Assembly: GCA_963794685.1 (NCBI GenBank)
Contig: CAWCFK010000004.1
Coordinates: 248,001 to 312,000, forward strand
Direction of reading: 5' to 3'
DNA length: 64,000 nucleotides
DNA from: CAVTWH01 sp963794685
Lineage (GTDB): Bacteria; Actinomycetota; Actinomycetes; Mycobacteriales; Micromonosporaceae
How positions within the stretch are numbered: the first letter of the stretch is position 1; each line of letters begins with the position of its first letter. Of the stretch, positions 8,568-18,058 are shown piece by piece. Made by a program: the position numbers and the translations under genes. Below the pieces are notes generated by a model. It worked only from the letters and a program-made list of their open reading frames with translations, made no database searches and was not told the origin of the DNA.

Positions 8568-9824
8568 TTGAAGAAGGCCATCGGAATGGCGGTGGCTGTC
8601 GGGGTTGCGCTGTCTGTGCTGGCTAGCCAGCCGGTCTCAGCAGCGTCCCCGTCCGTCTCCAGCACCCCGGCGAGCTGGACGCCGTACATCACCAGCACCG
8701 ACACCATCGTGCGTCAGCTCGCCCCGTGCGGCGCCAACATGTACGCCGTTGGCTCGTTCACGTCGGTGGGCGCCCCCAACAAGTCTTCGAAGCCCCGCGG
8801 CGGCGCGATGCAGTTCAACGCCGCCACCGGTGCGCTGTCGACCTGGGACCCCCTGGTCGACGGCACGGTCGACTCGATCGCATTCACCCCGGACTGCGCC
8901 TGGGCCTACCTCGGTGGCCAGTTCACCAAGGCCGGCACCACCACCCGGACCAACCTGGTCAAGGTTTCCACCAGTACCGGCGCGGTCGACGCGGCCTTCA
9001 ACCCGGCCCCCAACGGCGAGGTCTTCAGCCTCATCTACACCAAGGGGATGCTGCTCGTCGGCGGCGCGTTCAGCACCATCGCCGGGATCGCCAAGCCGAA
9101 TCTGGTGAGCCTCAACCCGACCACCGGTCTGACCACCAGCTACCTGAAGTTGGCGATCGCCGGCACCCTGCCCAACGCCACCCGGCGGGTCTTCAACATG
9201 GAGCTCAGCCACGCCGGGGACCGGCTGCTCGTGATGGGCAGTTTCACCTCGGTACTGGCCACCGCCCGCCAGCAGATGTTCATGCTGGACCTGGGGGCCA
9301 CCACGGCCACCCTGGACCCGTGGTACTCGGCGGAGTTCTCGAAGCCGTGCGCCACGGTGGAGCCGTTCTGGCTGCAGGCCGCGGCCTGGTCGCCGGATGA
9401 CAGCAAGATCTACATCGCCACCACCGGCTACAGGGGCGAGTCGTCGCTGTGTGACATGTCGGCCGCCTTCGCAAGTACCCCGGTCCTGCAGGCTGCTCCG
9501 CTGTGGACCAACCGGACCGGCTGCGACTCGCTGTTCGCGGTGACCGCCGATGACACCAACGTGTACATCGGTGGGCACGAGCGGTGGATGAGCAACCCGT
9601 CCTGCGACTCCAAGAACGCGGTGGCACTGGACCGGCCGGGCGTCGGCAGCGTGACTGCCGCGACCGGTACGGCCACCACCTGGAACCCCACCCGGGCGCG
9701 GGGCAAGGGGGCGGACGACATGATCATGACGTCGGCCGGCCTCTGGATCGCTTCCGACAACTGGGACAACTCGGTGAAGTGCGGCAACGTGTACCACCCG
9801 GGGATCTGCTTCTTCCCCTACTAG
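8568..9824 (+). CDS. Secreted beta-propeller/delta-60-repeat-like protein
   Basis: The 418-residue protein has a Sec signal peptide (MKKAIGMAVAVGVALSVLA, cleavage near SAAS). It then has repeated blades of the form YAVGSFTSVG, AYLGGQFTKAG, LLVGGAFSTIAG and LLVMGSFTSV, each followed by a sentence-like 'FNAATGAL..W' element. These resemble delta-60 or PQQ-like propeller repeats. I chose the TTG at 8568 because AGGGAAGGG precedes it and it gives a charged signal-peptide start; the ATG at 8586 is possible. Paired Cys residues suit an exported protein. No catalytic motif is recognised. A strong terminator follows. Confidence 0.75.
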   Translation: MKKAIGMAVAVGVALSVLASQPVSAASPSVSSTPASWTPYITSTDTIVRQLAPCGANMYAVGSFTSVGAPNKSSKPRGGAMQFNAATGALSTWDPLVDGTVDSIAFTPDCAWAYLGGQFTKAGTTTRTNLVKVSTSTGAVDAAFNPAPNGEVFSLIYTKGMLLVGGAFSTIAGIAKPNLVSLNPTTGLTTSYLKLAIAGTLPNATRRVFNMELSHAGDRLLVMGSFTSVLATARQQMFMLDLGATTATLDPWYSAEFSKPCATVEPFWLQAAAWSPDDSKIYIATTGYRGESSLCDMSAAFASTPVLQAAPLWTNRTGCDSLFAVTADDTNVYIGGHERWMSNPSCDSKNAVALDRPGVGSVTAATGTATTWNPTRARGKGADDMIMTSAGLWIASDNWDNSVKCGNVYHPGICFFPY

Positions 9825-9850
9825 GTCCACCGCACAACCCGTTCCACCAC

Positions 9851-9886
9851 TGAGGGGGTGGCGCCCAACCGGGCGCCACCCCCTCA
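9851..9886. terminator. Strong bidirectional hairpin terminator
   Basis: Perfect 16-bp stem (9851-9866 and 9871-9886) with an AACC loop, between the convergent secreted-protein gene and response-regulator gene. It is the most stable simple hairpin seen in the window. Confidence 0.85.
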
Positions 9887-9906
9887 TCGGGTCAAAGCAG
9901 GCGGGG

Positions 9907-10548
9907 TCAGCCGCGCAGGTAGGCCAGCACGGCCAGGACGCGGCGGTGCTGTTCCTCGTCGGGCGGCAGGTCGAGCTTGGTGAAGATGCTGCGGACGTGC
10001 TTCTCGACCGCGCCCTCGCTGACCACCAGGGCCCGGGCGATCGAGGTGTTCGAGCGCCCCTCCGCCATCAGGCCGAGCACTTCCCGCTCCCGCGCGGTCA
10101 GCGCGTCGAGCGGGTCGGCCCCCCGTCGTGCCACCAACTGCGCCACCACCTCCGGGTCGAGTACCGTGCCGCCGGCCGCTACCCGGGCAAGTGCGTCGAG
10201 GAAGTCGGTGATGTCGGCGACCCGGTCCTTGAGCAGGTACCCGATCGCGCCCCGCCGGTCGGCGAGCAGGTCGTCGGCGTACGAGACGTCGACGTACTGG
10301 GAGAGCACCAGCACGGGGGTACGCGGGATCAGCCGGCGGGCCTGGACGGCGGCGCGCAGCCCCTCGTCGGTGTGTGACGGCGGCATCCGCACGTCCACGA
10401 TCGAGACGTCCGGCCGGTGCTCGACGACCGCCTCGACCAGCGCTGGACCGTCTCCCACCGCGGCGACCACCTGGTGCCCGCTCTCCGCGAGCAGCCGTAC
10501 CAGCCCCTCCCGCAGCAGTACCGCGTCGTCGGCGATGACGACTCTCAT
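9907..10548 (-). CDS. NarL/FixJ-family response regulator
   Basis: This 213-residue regulator has a receiver domain (about 1-120) with the acidic pair at DD (VVIADDAVLL), phospho-acceptor Asp in VSIVDVRMPP and Lys in YLLKDRV. It is followed by a LuxR-type helix-turn-helix (about 148-210: LTAREREVLGLMAEGRSN and VEKHVRSIFTKL). ATG at 10548 overlaps the stop of the sensor kinase gene by four bases, so the two are co-translated. The linker has a QLVARRG Arg-rich end. Regulon unknown. Confidence 0.92.
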   Translation of the reverse strand: MRVVIADDAVLLREGLVRLLAESGHQVVAAVGDGPALVEAVVEHRPDVSIVDVRMPPSHTDEGLRAAVQARRLIPRTPVLVLSQYVDVSYADDLLADRRGAIGYLLKDRVADITDFLDALARVAAGGTVLDPEVVAQLVARRGADPLDALTAREREVLGLMAEGRSNTSIARALVVSEGAVEKHVRSIFTKLDLPPDEEQHRRVLAVLAYLRG

Positions 10549-11868
10549 GCGAACGCCTCCAATCCGGTGTCGACCGGCTGGCCGGCCGGCAGCTCTGCTC
10601 TTATCAGCGTGGGACCGCCGGCCGGGCTGCTGACCTGAATCTGGCCGCCGGCCGCCCGGACCCGGTCGGTCAGCCCGGCCAGCCCGTGCCCTTTTGCCAG
10701 GCTCGCGCCGCCCAGACCGTTGTCCTCCACGCTGACCGCCAGCCGCCGGCCGGTCAGCGTCACGACGACCGAACAGCTGCGGGCGTGACTGTGCTTGGCG
10801 ACGTTGGTCAGCGCCTCGGCGACCACGAAGTATGCGGTGTTCTCCACGATCGGCTCCAGCCGCCCGAGATCCGAGTCGACCCGCAGGTGTACCGGTACCG
10901 TGCACCGGCCGGCCAGCGCGGCGAGCGCGCTGTGCAGCCCCCGGTCGGCGAGGATCGGCGGGGCGATCCCCCGCGACAGGGCCCGCAACTCCTCCAGCGT
11001 CTCCCGGGTCTGCCCGATCGCCTCGTCCAGGGTGGTCCGGGCCGCCGGCGGGTCGGTCTCCAGCTGCTGGCGGGCCCGGCCGAGGTCCATCGCCAGCCGG
11101 ACCAGCCGCTGCTGCGGCCCGTCGTGGATGTCGCGCTCCAACCGGCGCAGGGCGGTGGCTTCGGCCGCGACCGCGGCGGTGCGCTGCTCGTCCAGGTCGG
11201 TGATGCGCTCCTGCACTTCGGCCAGGCCGCACAGCGCGGCTCGGCTGAGGTTGGCGCTGAGCAGCGCGAAGACCCGTCCGATCAGCGGCAGGGTGGTCAC
11301 GAACAGCACGCCGATCACGGTATACAGGCCGACCCGGGCGGTGTACGTGTCCGAGATGCCGATGAGCTCATTGAGGTCCTTGTTGTCCCCTCCGCGCGGC
11401 AGGGCCCAGTCCCAGGCGAAGTAGGTCAGCCCGCCCAACGCCACCGCCCACCAGGTGACGATGAAGACGAAGCCGATGGTGGCGAGGATCCAGGCGAGGC
11501 AGGCGTGCACCATGTCCAGCCAGGACTGGGCGGTCCGCAGCGGGGTGGTGAGCCGGCGCAGCAGGCTGCCGGTGGCCTCGGCCGGCCGGTACCGGGGCCG
11601 GGGGGCCGGTCGGCGCAGCACCGCCGGGATGCGTGAGCGCTCCACGTCGGCGAAGCCGCGGGCCAGGTGCATCGAGCCGACCAGGATCGGGATGCCGACC
11701 ACGATCAGCGCGGTAGCCACCCCGAGCCAGAACAGCGTGAAGCACAGGATGAAGGCCACCAGGATGCACCGGGAAGCCAACAATGAGGTACATGCTGTCC
11801 GCGCCGAGCTGGCGCAGCATCCGGTGCACCGGATTACCGGTCAGGGCGTGGTCGAGGGCGGTACTCAT
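10545..11868 (-). CDS. Two-component sensor histidine kinase, HisKA_3 family (one frame break)
   Basis: NarL-type sensor of about 440 residues. The N-terminal 'sensor' domain has several transmembrane segments (ILVAFILCFTLFWLGVATAL, WILATIGFVFIVTWWAVAL, VGLYTVIGVLFVTTLPLI). Next comes the dimerisation helix with phospho-His in RRLERDIHDGPQQRLV, and then a HATPase with N-box ALTNVAKHS and G-boxes DNGLGG and GHGLAGL. The reading frame breaks near 11780, inside the first membrane segment. The reconstructed start is ATG at 11868 (MSTALDHALTG), which restores the conserved N-terminus. Partner of the overlapping response regulator. The signal is unknown. Confidence 0.85.
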
Positions 11869-12386
11869 GGTGTTGACCGTACGTAGTCGGGCGGCAGGTA
11901 CACATCCCGCGCGCCGGTCTGTTGCGAGTAGGGGTAGCCATACCGGCGGATATACCCACTGTGACGCATCTCCCCTGCGGTGGCCCGCGCCGCAGTTGAC
12001 CCCCGTCGTCACCGTGCGCACACCGGGCCAACCCGGGGGCAATGACGCTGAGCAGCGGTGCGACGGCGCGCCATCCGACGCACAGTGGCCCGACAAGTCG
12101 GATTTGAGCAATAATCGCAGAGCGGCCCGGCCGGCCCGGGACGACCAAGATCGCGATTTGTGCACGGCTTCACAAGCGCATACGCTGTCTTGGCGGTGGC
12201 CCCTCCTAGCACATCAGGAATGGATGTGCAGTCCAGGGTCCAGGCCAGTTTGGCTGACCTTTCCGGTACCGCGATCGTGGAGTCCACGGTCGTGGCGATC
12301 GGGCGGTCGCCGGACAGACCACCAGCCGCGAAGCGATCAGCTTCGCAGACCGCAGCCGTAAGCCAGCCGTCGCGTCACGGAGTCAG
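11869..12386. other. 518-bp divergent intergenic region upstream of rex
   Basis: The region separates the minus-strand sensor kinase from rex. The only clear elements are the Rex operator and overlapping promoter at 12158-12186. The predicted transcript would have a leader of roughly 190 bases. Short open frames here on either strand lack ribosome-binding sites and known content. Confidence 0.6.
12158..12175 (+). promoter_or_regulatory. Rex operator (ROP) upstream of rex-hemACDB
   Basis: The 18-bp site TTGTGCACGGCTTCACAA matches the Rex consensus (TTGTG, 8 bases, CACAA) with both half-sites perfect. It overlaps a promoter-like pair: TTGTGC at 12158-12163 and TACGCT at 12181-12186, spaced by exactly 17. 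Rex represses its own rex-hem operon in Streptomyces when NAD+ is high relative to NADH. The same autoregulation is likely here. Confidence 0.85.
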
Positions 12387-13139
12387 ATGAGTCAGCAGCC
12401 CAGCGAGCGTGGTACTGCCGGTGTTCCGGACTTTCCGGACCTTCCGGAAGCCACCGTCGCTCGTCTCCCGGAGTACCTCCGGGCGCTGCACGCCTTCGCC
12501 GACTCGGGCGTGGACGTGGTGTCCAGCGAGGAACTCGCCACCCAGGCCGGCGTCAACTCCGCCAAGCTCCGCAAGGACCTGTCCTACCTGCGGTCCAACG
12601 GCACCCGTGGCGTCGGGTACGACATCGCCCAGCTCACCAGCAAGATCGAGCACGTCCTCGGGCTGCACCAGCACCGCCCGGTGGCCCTGGTCGGCGTCGG
12701 CAACCTCGGGCACGCGCTGGCCGGGTACGCCGGCTTCGGCTCCCGTGGCTTCCACATCGCCGCCCTCTTCGACGCCGACCCGCGCCGGGTCGGCGAGCGG
12801 ATCAACGGCATGGTCGTGCACCACGTCGACCACCTCACCGCGGTGGTACTCAACGAGCGGATCGCCATCGCCGTGATCGCCACCCCCGCGCAGGCCGCAC
12901 AGAAGGTCGCCGACGCGCTCGTCGCCTGCGGCGTGACCAGCATCCTCAACTTCGCCCCGTGCGTGCTCTCGGTGCCCGACAACGTCGACGTGCGCAAGGT
13001 CGACCTCGCCATCGAACTGCAGATCCTCTCCTTCCACGAGCACCGCAAGGCCAGCCTCACCGGCCTGCCCCGGGCGCTTCGTGGACCGGCCACCCCCCCT
13101 GCCGCGACCGGGCGCGGCAACGAGGCGGTGAACCAATGA
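12387..13139 (+). CDS. rex: Redox-sensing transcriptional repressor Rex
   Basis: The 250-residue protein has an N-terminal winged helix (about 20-85, SSEELATQAGVNSAKLRKDLSYL) and a Rossmann NAD(H)-binding domain starting at VALVGVGNLGHAL (Gly motif at 103-108). Its typical C-terminal swapped helix is followed by a longer variable tail. It senses the NADH/NAD+ ratio and releases DNA when NADH is bound. Start ATG at 12387 has GGAG upstream. Its stop overlaps the hemA start (ATGAGT), so it heads a coupled rex-hemA-hemC-hemD-hemB operon and probably binds the operator at 12158. Confidence 0.95.
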   Translation: MSQQPSERGTAGVPDFPDLPEATVARLPEYLRALHAFADSGVDVVSSEELATQAGVNSAKLRKDLSYLRSNGTRGVGYDIAQLTSKIEHVLGLHQHRPVALVGVGNLGHALAGYAGFGSRGFHIAALFDADPRRVGERINGMVVHHVDHLTAVVLNERIAIAVIATPAQAAQKVADALVACGVTSILNFAPCVLSVPDNVDVRKVDLAIELQILSFHEHRKASLTGLPRALRGPATPPAATGRGNEAVNQ

Positions 13140-14421
13140 GTCTGCTGGTCATCGGCGTCACCCACCACAGCGCTCCGGTCGCCGTGCTGGAGTCGCTCGC
13201 GGTCCCCACCGCGCAGCAGCCAGACGTGCTCGCCGACCTGCTCCGCAAGCCCTACGTCCGGGAAGCCCTGGTGCTCTCCACCTGCAACCGGGTCGAGGTG
13301 TACGCGGAGGTCAACGCGTTCCACGGCGGCCTCACCGACATCGGAGCGGTGCTCGCCGCCCGGGCCGGCGTGGCCCCCGCCGTGCTCGCCGGCTACCTCA
13401 CCGTGCACTACGAGGCCGAAGCCGTCCGGCACACCTTCGAGGTGGCCACCGGCCTGGACTCGATGGTGGTCGGCGAGGCCCAGATCCTCGGCCAGCTCCG
13501 CGAGGCGTACACCGTGGCCGCGGACGCCGATGCGGCCGGCCGGCAACTGCACGAGCTGATGCAGCAGGCGCTGCGGGTCGGCAAGCGGGCGCACACCGAG
13601 ACCGGCATCGACCGGGCCGGCCAGAGCATCGTCACCGCCGCCCTCGGCCTGGCCGGCGACCTCACCGGCCGATCCGCGCTGGTCGTCGGGGCCGGTTCGA
13701 TGGGCGCCCTGGCCCTGGCCACGCTGCGCCGGGGCGGCGCCGGCGAGCTCGCCGTGACCAACCGGTCGGCCGACCGGGCCCTGCGCCTCGCCGACCTGTA
13801 CGACGCGGTCGCCGTCCCGTTCGGCGGGCTCGCCGCCGCCGTGGCCGCCGCGGACCTGGTGGTCTGCGCCACCGCCTCGACCGCCCAGGTGCTGCCGCGC
13901 CGAGATGGTCGGCGACCGGCGCGCCCGCCCACTGCACGTGATCGACCTGGCGGTACCCCGCGACGTCGCGCCCGAGGTGGCCACCCTGCCCGGCGTCGAG
14001 GTGATCGACCTGGAGCGGCTCGGCCACGAACTGCCCGACCCGGACGGGCTGGCCGTCGACCGGCTCGCCGTCGAGGAGATCGTCGCCGCCGAGGTGGAGA
14101 CCTTCCTCGGCTGGCTGCGCGGCGCGGATGTGGCCCCCACGGTGGCCGCCCTGCGTACCCGCGCCGACGAGCTGGTCGCCACCGAACTGGGCCGGCTGGT
14201 GCAGCGCCGCCCCGAACTGACCGACGAACAGCGCGCCGAGGTCGCCCACGCGGTGCACCGGATCGTGCAGCGGCTGCTGCACGCGCCCGACCGTCCGGGT
14301 CCGCGAACTGGCCGCCGGGCCGGGCGGCGACCGCTACGCCGACCTGGTCCGCGAACTGTTCGACCTGGAAACCCCGTCCGCCGTACGGCGCGCGGCCGAC
14401 GTGCCCGAGGTGACGGAATGA
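13136..14421 (+). CDS. hemA: Glutamyl-tRNA reductase (two frame breaks)
   Basis: First committed enzyme of C5-pathway tetrapyrrole synthesis: reduces Glu-tRNA to glutamate-1-semialdehyde with NADPH. The N-terminal catalytic domain has VIGVTHHSAPV and LSTCNRVEVY (nucleophile Cys near residue 50), then GLDSMVVGEAQILGQ and the NADPH domain ALVVGAGSMG. The frame breaks near 13897 and near 14286, each explained by one extra base. Corrected, the gene has 428 codons including the stop, the family length. An essential gene broken twice points to sequencing error. It overlaps rex and hemC by four bases at each end. Confidence 0.9.
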
Positions 14422-15374
14422 GTATTCGACTGGGTACCCGGGGGAGTGCGCTGGCGCTCGCCCAGTCGCAGCTGGTCGCCGACGCGATCACCCGGGACAG
14501 CGGCGAGGACGTCGAGCTGGTGAAGATCGTCACCAGCGGGGACACCTCCAGCGCCCCGATCCCGCAGCTCGGCGTGGGCGTGTTCGTCTCCGCGCTGCGC
14601 GACGCGCTGCACGACGGGCGCATCGACGTGGCCGTGCACTCCTACAAGGACCTGCCCACCGCGCAGCCCGACACGCTGGTGATCGCGGCCATCCCGGAAC
14701 GGGCCGACCCCCGCGACGCGCTCGTCGCCCGGGACGGGCTGACCCTTTCCGAGCTGCCCGACGGCGCCCGGGTGGGTACCGGCTCGGTGCGCCGGATCGC
14801 CCAACTGCACGCGCTCGGAATGAATATCGTGCCGGTGCCGCTGCGCGGCAACGTGGACACCCGGCTGCGCAAGGTCGCCGACGGGGAACTCGACGCGGTG
14901 GTGCTGGCCCGCGCCGGCCTGCTCCGGCTCGGTCGCGCCGATGCGGTCACCGAGATCCTCGACCCGCTGCTGATGCTGCCCGCCCCGGCGCAGGGCGCGC
15001 TGGCGGTGGAGTGCCGGGCCGACGACACCAAGCTGGCCAAGCTGCTCGGCACCCTCGACCACGCCGGCTCGCGGGCCACGGTCGTCGCCGAACGGGCGCT
15101 GTTGGCCACCCTGGAGGCGGGCTGCTCGGCCCCGGTCGCCGGGTACGCGGTGGAAGCCGAGGACGAAGACGGAGATCTGGAGATCTACCTGCGCGGTGCG
15201 GTCTACAGTGCGGATGGATCACGGTCCATCCGCCTGTCCCGGACCGGAACGCTCGCCGACGCCGCGCAGATCGGTCGCCTGCTGGCAACCGATCTGCTCG
15301 ACGAAGGTGCCGCTGATCTGATAGCGCCGAACCACGACGGTGACGGCGCGACGCAACTGGGAGTGCCCGCATGA
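14418..15374 (+). CDS. hemC: Hydroxymethylbilane synthase (porphobilinogen deaminase)
   Basis: This 318-residue enzyme condenses four porphobilinogens into hydroxymethylbilane. Signature elements are IRLGTRGSALALAQ at the N-terminus, VHSYKDLPT (catalytic region), Arg-rich substrate contacts GTGSVRRIAQL and LRGNVDTRL, and the dipyrromethane-cofactor Cys in LEAGCSAPVAGY near residue 239. ATG at 14418 overlaps the hemA stop, and the stop overlaps hemD. An acidic insertion (VEAEDEDGDLE) precedes the last strands. Confidence 0.95.
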   Translation: MSIRLGTRGSALALAQSQLVADAITRDSGEDVELVKIVTSGDTSSAPIPQLGVGVFVSALRDALHDGRIDVAVHSYKDLPTAQPDTLVIAAIPERADPRDALVARDGLTLSELPDGARVGTGSVRRIAQLHALGMNIVPVPLRGNVDTRLRKVADGELDAVVLARAGLLRLGRADAVTEILDPLLMLPAPAQGALAVECRADDTKLAKLLGTLDHAGSRATVVAERALLATLEAGCSAPVAGYAVEAEDEDGDLEIYLRGAVYSADGSRSIRLSRTGTLADAAQIGRLLATDLLDEGAADLIAPNHDGDGATQLGVPA

Positions 15375-16978
15375 CCCGCACCCGTAAGCCCACCGGCCAC
15401 ATCAGCTTCGTCGGGGCCGGCCCCGGCGATCCTGGCCTGCTCACCCGGCGGGCGCACGACGCGCTCGGCACCGCCGACCACGTTGTCTACGACCGCAGCG
15501 TGCCGGACGCCCTGCTGACCAGCATCCGCGAGGCATCGCAGGCGGCTGTCGAGGCCGGCGAGCGGCCCGAGGAGGCACAGTTCTCGCCGGCCGAGGGCGC
15601 GCCCGGCGACGTCGCCAAGGTGCTGCTCTCGGCGGCCCGCTCCGGGCTGCACGCCGTGCACCTGGTCGCCGGTGACCCGTTCGGGCACGAGTCGGTGGTC
15701 AAGGAGGTGCAGGCGGTCGCGCGTACCGCGGTGCCGTTCGAGGTGGTGCCCGGCATCGGGCAGGCCGCCGGGGTGGCCACCTACGCGGGCGTGCCGCTGA
15801 CCGGGGTACGCAGCGCGGTCGACGTCGACGACGTGACCACCGTGGACTTCGAGGCGCTCGCCGCCGCGCTGTCCCGGGGCTCGGTCGCGGTCGCGGTGGA
15901 CGCCGGTGACCTGGGCGCCGTCCGGGACGGGCTGCTCGCCACCGGAGTCGACCCGACCACCGCCGTGGCGGTCACCGGGGACGGCACCGGGGAGACCCAG
16001 TACACCTCCACCACCACGGTGGACAGCGTGGTCGCCGCCTCGCTCGGCTTCTCCGGCCGGGTGGTGGTGACCCTGGGCACCGGGGTACCGCAGCGGGACA
16101 AGCTCTCCTGGTGGGAGAACCGGCCGCTGTACGGCTGGCGGGTGCTCGTGCCGCGGACCAAGGAGCAGGCCGGCGCGATGAGTGACCGGCTGCGCGCGTA
16201 CGGGGCGATCCCGTGCGAGGTGCCGACCATCGCCGTGGAGCCGCCGCGTACCCCCGCCCAGATGGAGCGGGCGATCAAGGGCCTGGTCGACGGCCGGTAC
16301 GCCTGGGTGGTCTTCACCTCGGTCAACGCCGTCCGCGCGGTCTGGGAGAAGTTCGGCGAGCACGGCCTGGACGCCCGGCACTTCGGCGGCGTCAAGATCG
16401 CCTGTATCGGTGAGGCGACCGCCGAGGCGGTCCGCGCGTTCGGCATCAACCCGGAGCTGCTGCCGCTCGGCGAGCAGTCCAGCGAGGGCCTGATCAGCGA
16501 GTTCTCGCCGCACGACGAGATCCTCGACCCGGTCGGCCGGGTGCTGCTGCCGCGCGCCGACATCGCCACCGAGACCCTCGCCGCCGGCCTGACCGAGCTG
16601 GGCTGGGAGGTGGACGACGTGACCGCCTACCGCACCGTCCGCGCCGCGCCGCCGCCCGAGGACATCCGCAACGCCATCAAGCAGGGCGGCTTCGACGCCG
16701 TGCTGTTCACCTCCTCCTCCACGGTGCGCAACCTGGTCGGCATCGCCGGCAAGCCGCACACCCGCACGGTGGTCGCGGTGATCGGCCCGAAGACCGCCGA
16801 GACGGCCGTCGAGTTCGGCCTGCGGGTGGACGTCCAGCCGACGCACGCCTCCGTGCCCGACCTGGTGGAAGCGCTCGCCGGCTACGCCGTCGAACTGCGC
16901 GACAAGCTCGCCGCGATGCCGGCCAAGCAGCGTCGCGGATCCAAGGTGCAGGGCCCGACGGCGCTGCGCTACCGCTGA
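15371..16978 (+). CDS. hemD: Fused uroporphyrinogen-III methyltransferase-like / uroporphyrinogen-III synthase
   Basis: The 535-residue fusion is typical of actinobacteria. The N-terminal half (about 10-250) has the SUMT/CobA fold (FVGAGPGDPGLLTRRA, HLVAGDPFGHE). The canonical PGITSA segment reads PGIGQAAGVATYAGVPLTG, so methyltransferase activity is doubtful. The C-terminal half (about 265-520) is HemD, which closes and inverts ring D of hydroxymethylbilane (RVLVPRTKEQAGAMSDRL, FTSVNAVRAVW, DAVLFTSSSTVRNLVG). The ATG at 15371 overlaps the hemC stop. A Lys/Arg-rich tail ends the protein. Confidence 0.92.
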   Translation: MTRTRKPTGHISFVGAGPGDPGLLTRRAHDALGTADHVVYDRSVPDALLTSIREASQAAVEAGERPEEAQFSPAEGAPGDVAKVLLSAARSGLHAVHLVAGDPFGHESVVKEVQAVARTAVPFEVVPGIGQAAGVATYAGVPLTGVRSAVDVDDVTTVDFEALAAALSRGSVAVAVDAGDLGAVRDGLLATGVDPTTAVAVTGDGTGETQYTSTTTVDSVVAASLGFSGRVVVTLGTGVPQRDKLSWWENRPLYGWRVLVPRTKEQAGAMSDRLRAYGAIPCEVPTIAVEPPRTPAQMERAIKGLVDGRYAWVVFTSVNAVRAVWEKFGEHGLDARHFGGVKIACIGEATAEAVRAFGINPELLPLGEQSSEGLISEFSPHDEILDPVGRVLLPRADIATETLAAGLTELGWEVDDVTAYRTVRAAPPPEDIRNAIKQGGFDAVLFTSSSTVRNLVGIAGKPHTRTVVAVIGPKTAETAVEFGLRVDVQPTHASVPDLVEALAGYAVELRDKLAAMPAKQRRGSKVQGPTALRYR

Positions 16979-16984
16979 TCTCGC

Positions 16985-17012
16985 GCCGGCCGGGCGCCCG
17001 CGCCCGGCCGGC
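16985..17012 (+). terminator. Hairpin between hemD and hemB
   Basis: Perfect 12-bp stem (16985-16996 and 17001-17012) with a CCCG loop, starting just after the hemD stop. It sits ahead of the hemB ribosome-binding site (GGGAGGAAG), so it may be a partial terminator or attenuator within the operon rather than its end. Confidence 0.6.
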
Positions 17013-17037
17013 GGCCCGATCCTCCGGGAGGAAGATC

Positions 17038-18021
17038 ATGAGCTATCCGGTGGTACGCCCTCGCCGGCTTCGCGTGACCCCGGCGATGCGCCGACTGGTC
17101 AGCGAGACCACCGTGCAGCCCCGGCACCTGATCCTGCCGATGTTCGTCCGGGAGGGGCTCACCCAGCCACGGCCGATCAGCTCGCTGCCCGGCGTCGTCC
17201 AGCACTCGCACGAGTCGCTGCGCAAGGCCGCGCTGGCCGCCGTTGAAGCCGGCGTCGGCGGGCTGATGCTGTTCGGGGTACCCGAGCACCGGGACCCGCA
17301 GGGCTCGGCCGGAGTGGACCCGGACGGCATCCTCAATACGGCGATCCGCGAGGTCGTCAGCGAGGTCGGCGACGCCACGGTGGTGATGAGCGACCTGTGC
17401 CTGGACGAGTTCACCTCGCACGGGCACTGCGGCGTGCTGGCCGCCGACGGCAGCGTGGACAACGACGCCACCCTGGCCGTGTACGCGCGGATGGCGGTGG
17501 CACAGGCTGACGCAGGAGCGCACCTGCTGGGCGCCTCCGGGATGATGGACGGCCAGGTCGGCGCGGTCCGCAGCGCACTGGACGCGGCCGGGTACACCGA
17601 CACCGGCGTGCTCGCCTACGCGGTCAAGTACGCGTCGGCGTTCTACGGGCCGTTCCGCGAGGCAGTCGAGTCGGCGCTGGAGGGCGACCGGCGCACCTAC
17701 CAGCAGGATCCCGGCAACCGCCGGGAGGCGCTGCGCGAGGTGGCTCTGGACGTGGCCGAGGGCGCCGACATGGTGATGGTCAAACCCGCGCTGCCGTACC
17801 TGGATGTGCTGTCGCAGGTGGTGGCGGCCGTCGACGTGCCGGTCGCCGCGTACCAGGTCTCCGGCGAGTACGCGATGGTCGAGGCGGCTGCCGCGAACGG
17901 CTGGCTGGACCGGGACCGGATGATCCTGGAGACGTTGACCTCGATCCGCCGGGCCGGCGCGCACTCCATCCTCACCTACTGGGCTCAGGAGGCCGCCGGC
18001 TGGCTGTCCGCCGCCCGCTGA
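17038..18021 (+). CDS. hemB: Delta-aminolevulinic acid dehydratase (porphobilinogen synthase)
   Basis: This 327-residue TIM-barrel enzyme condenses two ALA to porphobilinogen. Both active-site Lys regions are present (AYAVKYASAFYGPFR and MVMVKPALPYLD). The metal loop reads DLCLDEFTSHGHCG: the first and last Cys of the zinc-type site are kept, but the middle Cys is replaced by Asp, a mixed arrangement between zinc and magnesium classes. ATG at 17038 has a near-perfect GGGAGGAAG upstream. Last gene of the rex-hem cluster. Confidence 0.95.
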   Translation: MSYPVVRPRRLRVTPAMRRLVSETTVQPRHLILPMFVREGLTQPRPISSLPGVVQHSHESLRKAALAAVEAGVGGLMLFGVPEHRDPQGSAGVDPDGILNTAIREVVSEVGDATVVMSDLCLDEFTSHGHCGVLAADGSVDNDATLAVYARMAVAQADAGAHLLGASGMMDGQVGAVRSALDAAGYTDTGVLAYAVKYASAFYGPFREAVESALEGDRRTYQQDPGNRREALREVALDVAEGADMVMVKPALPYLDVLSQVVAAVDVPVAAYQVSGEYAMVEAAAANGWLDRDRMILETLTSIRRAGAHSILTYWAQEAAGWLSAAR

Positions 18022-18058
18022 CCCGCCCGTCCTGACCCGCCCGTCCGCAGTGGACTCC

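Noticed and set aside
12160..12390. 76-codon frame upstream of rex
   Set aside because: It begins inside the Rex operator and overlaps the rex promoter and leader; no coding signature.
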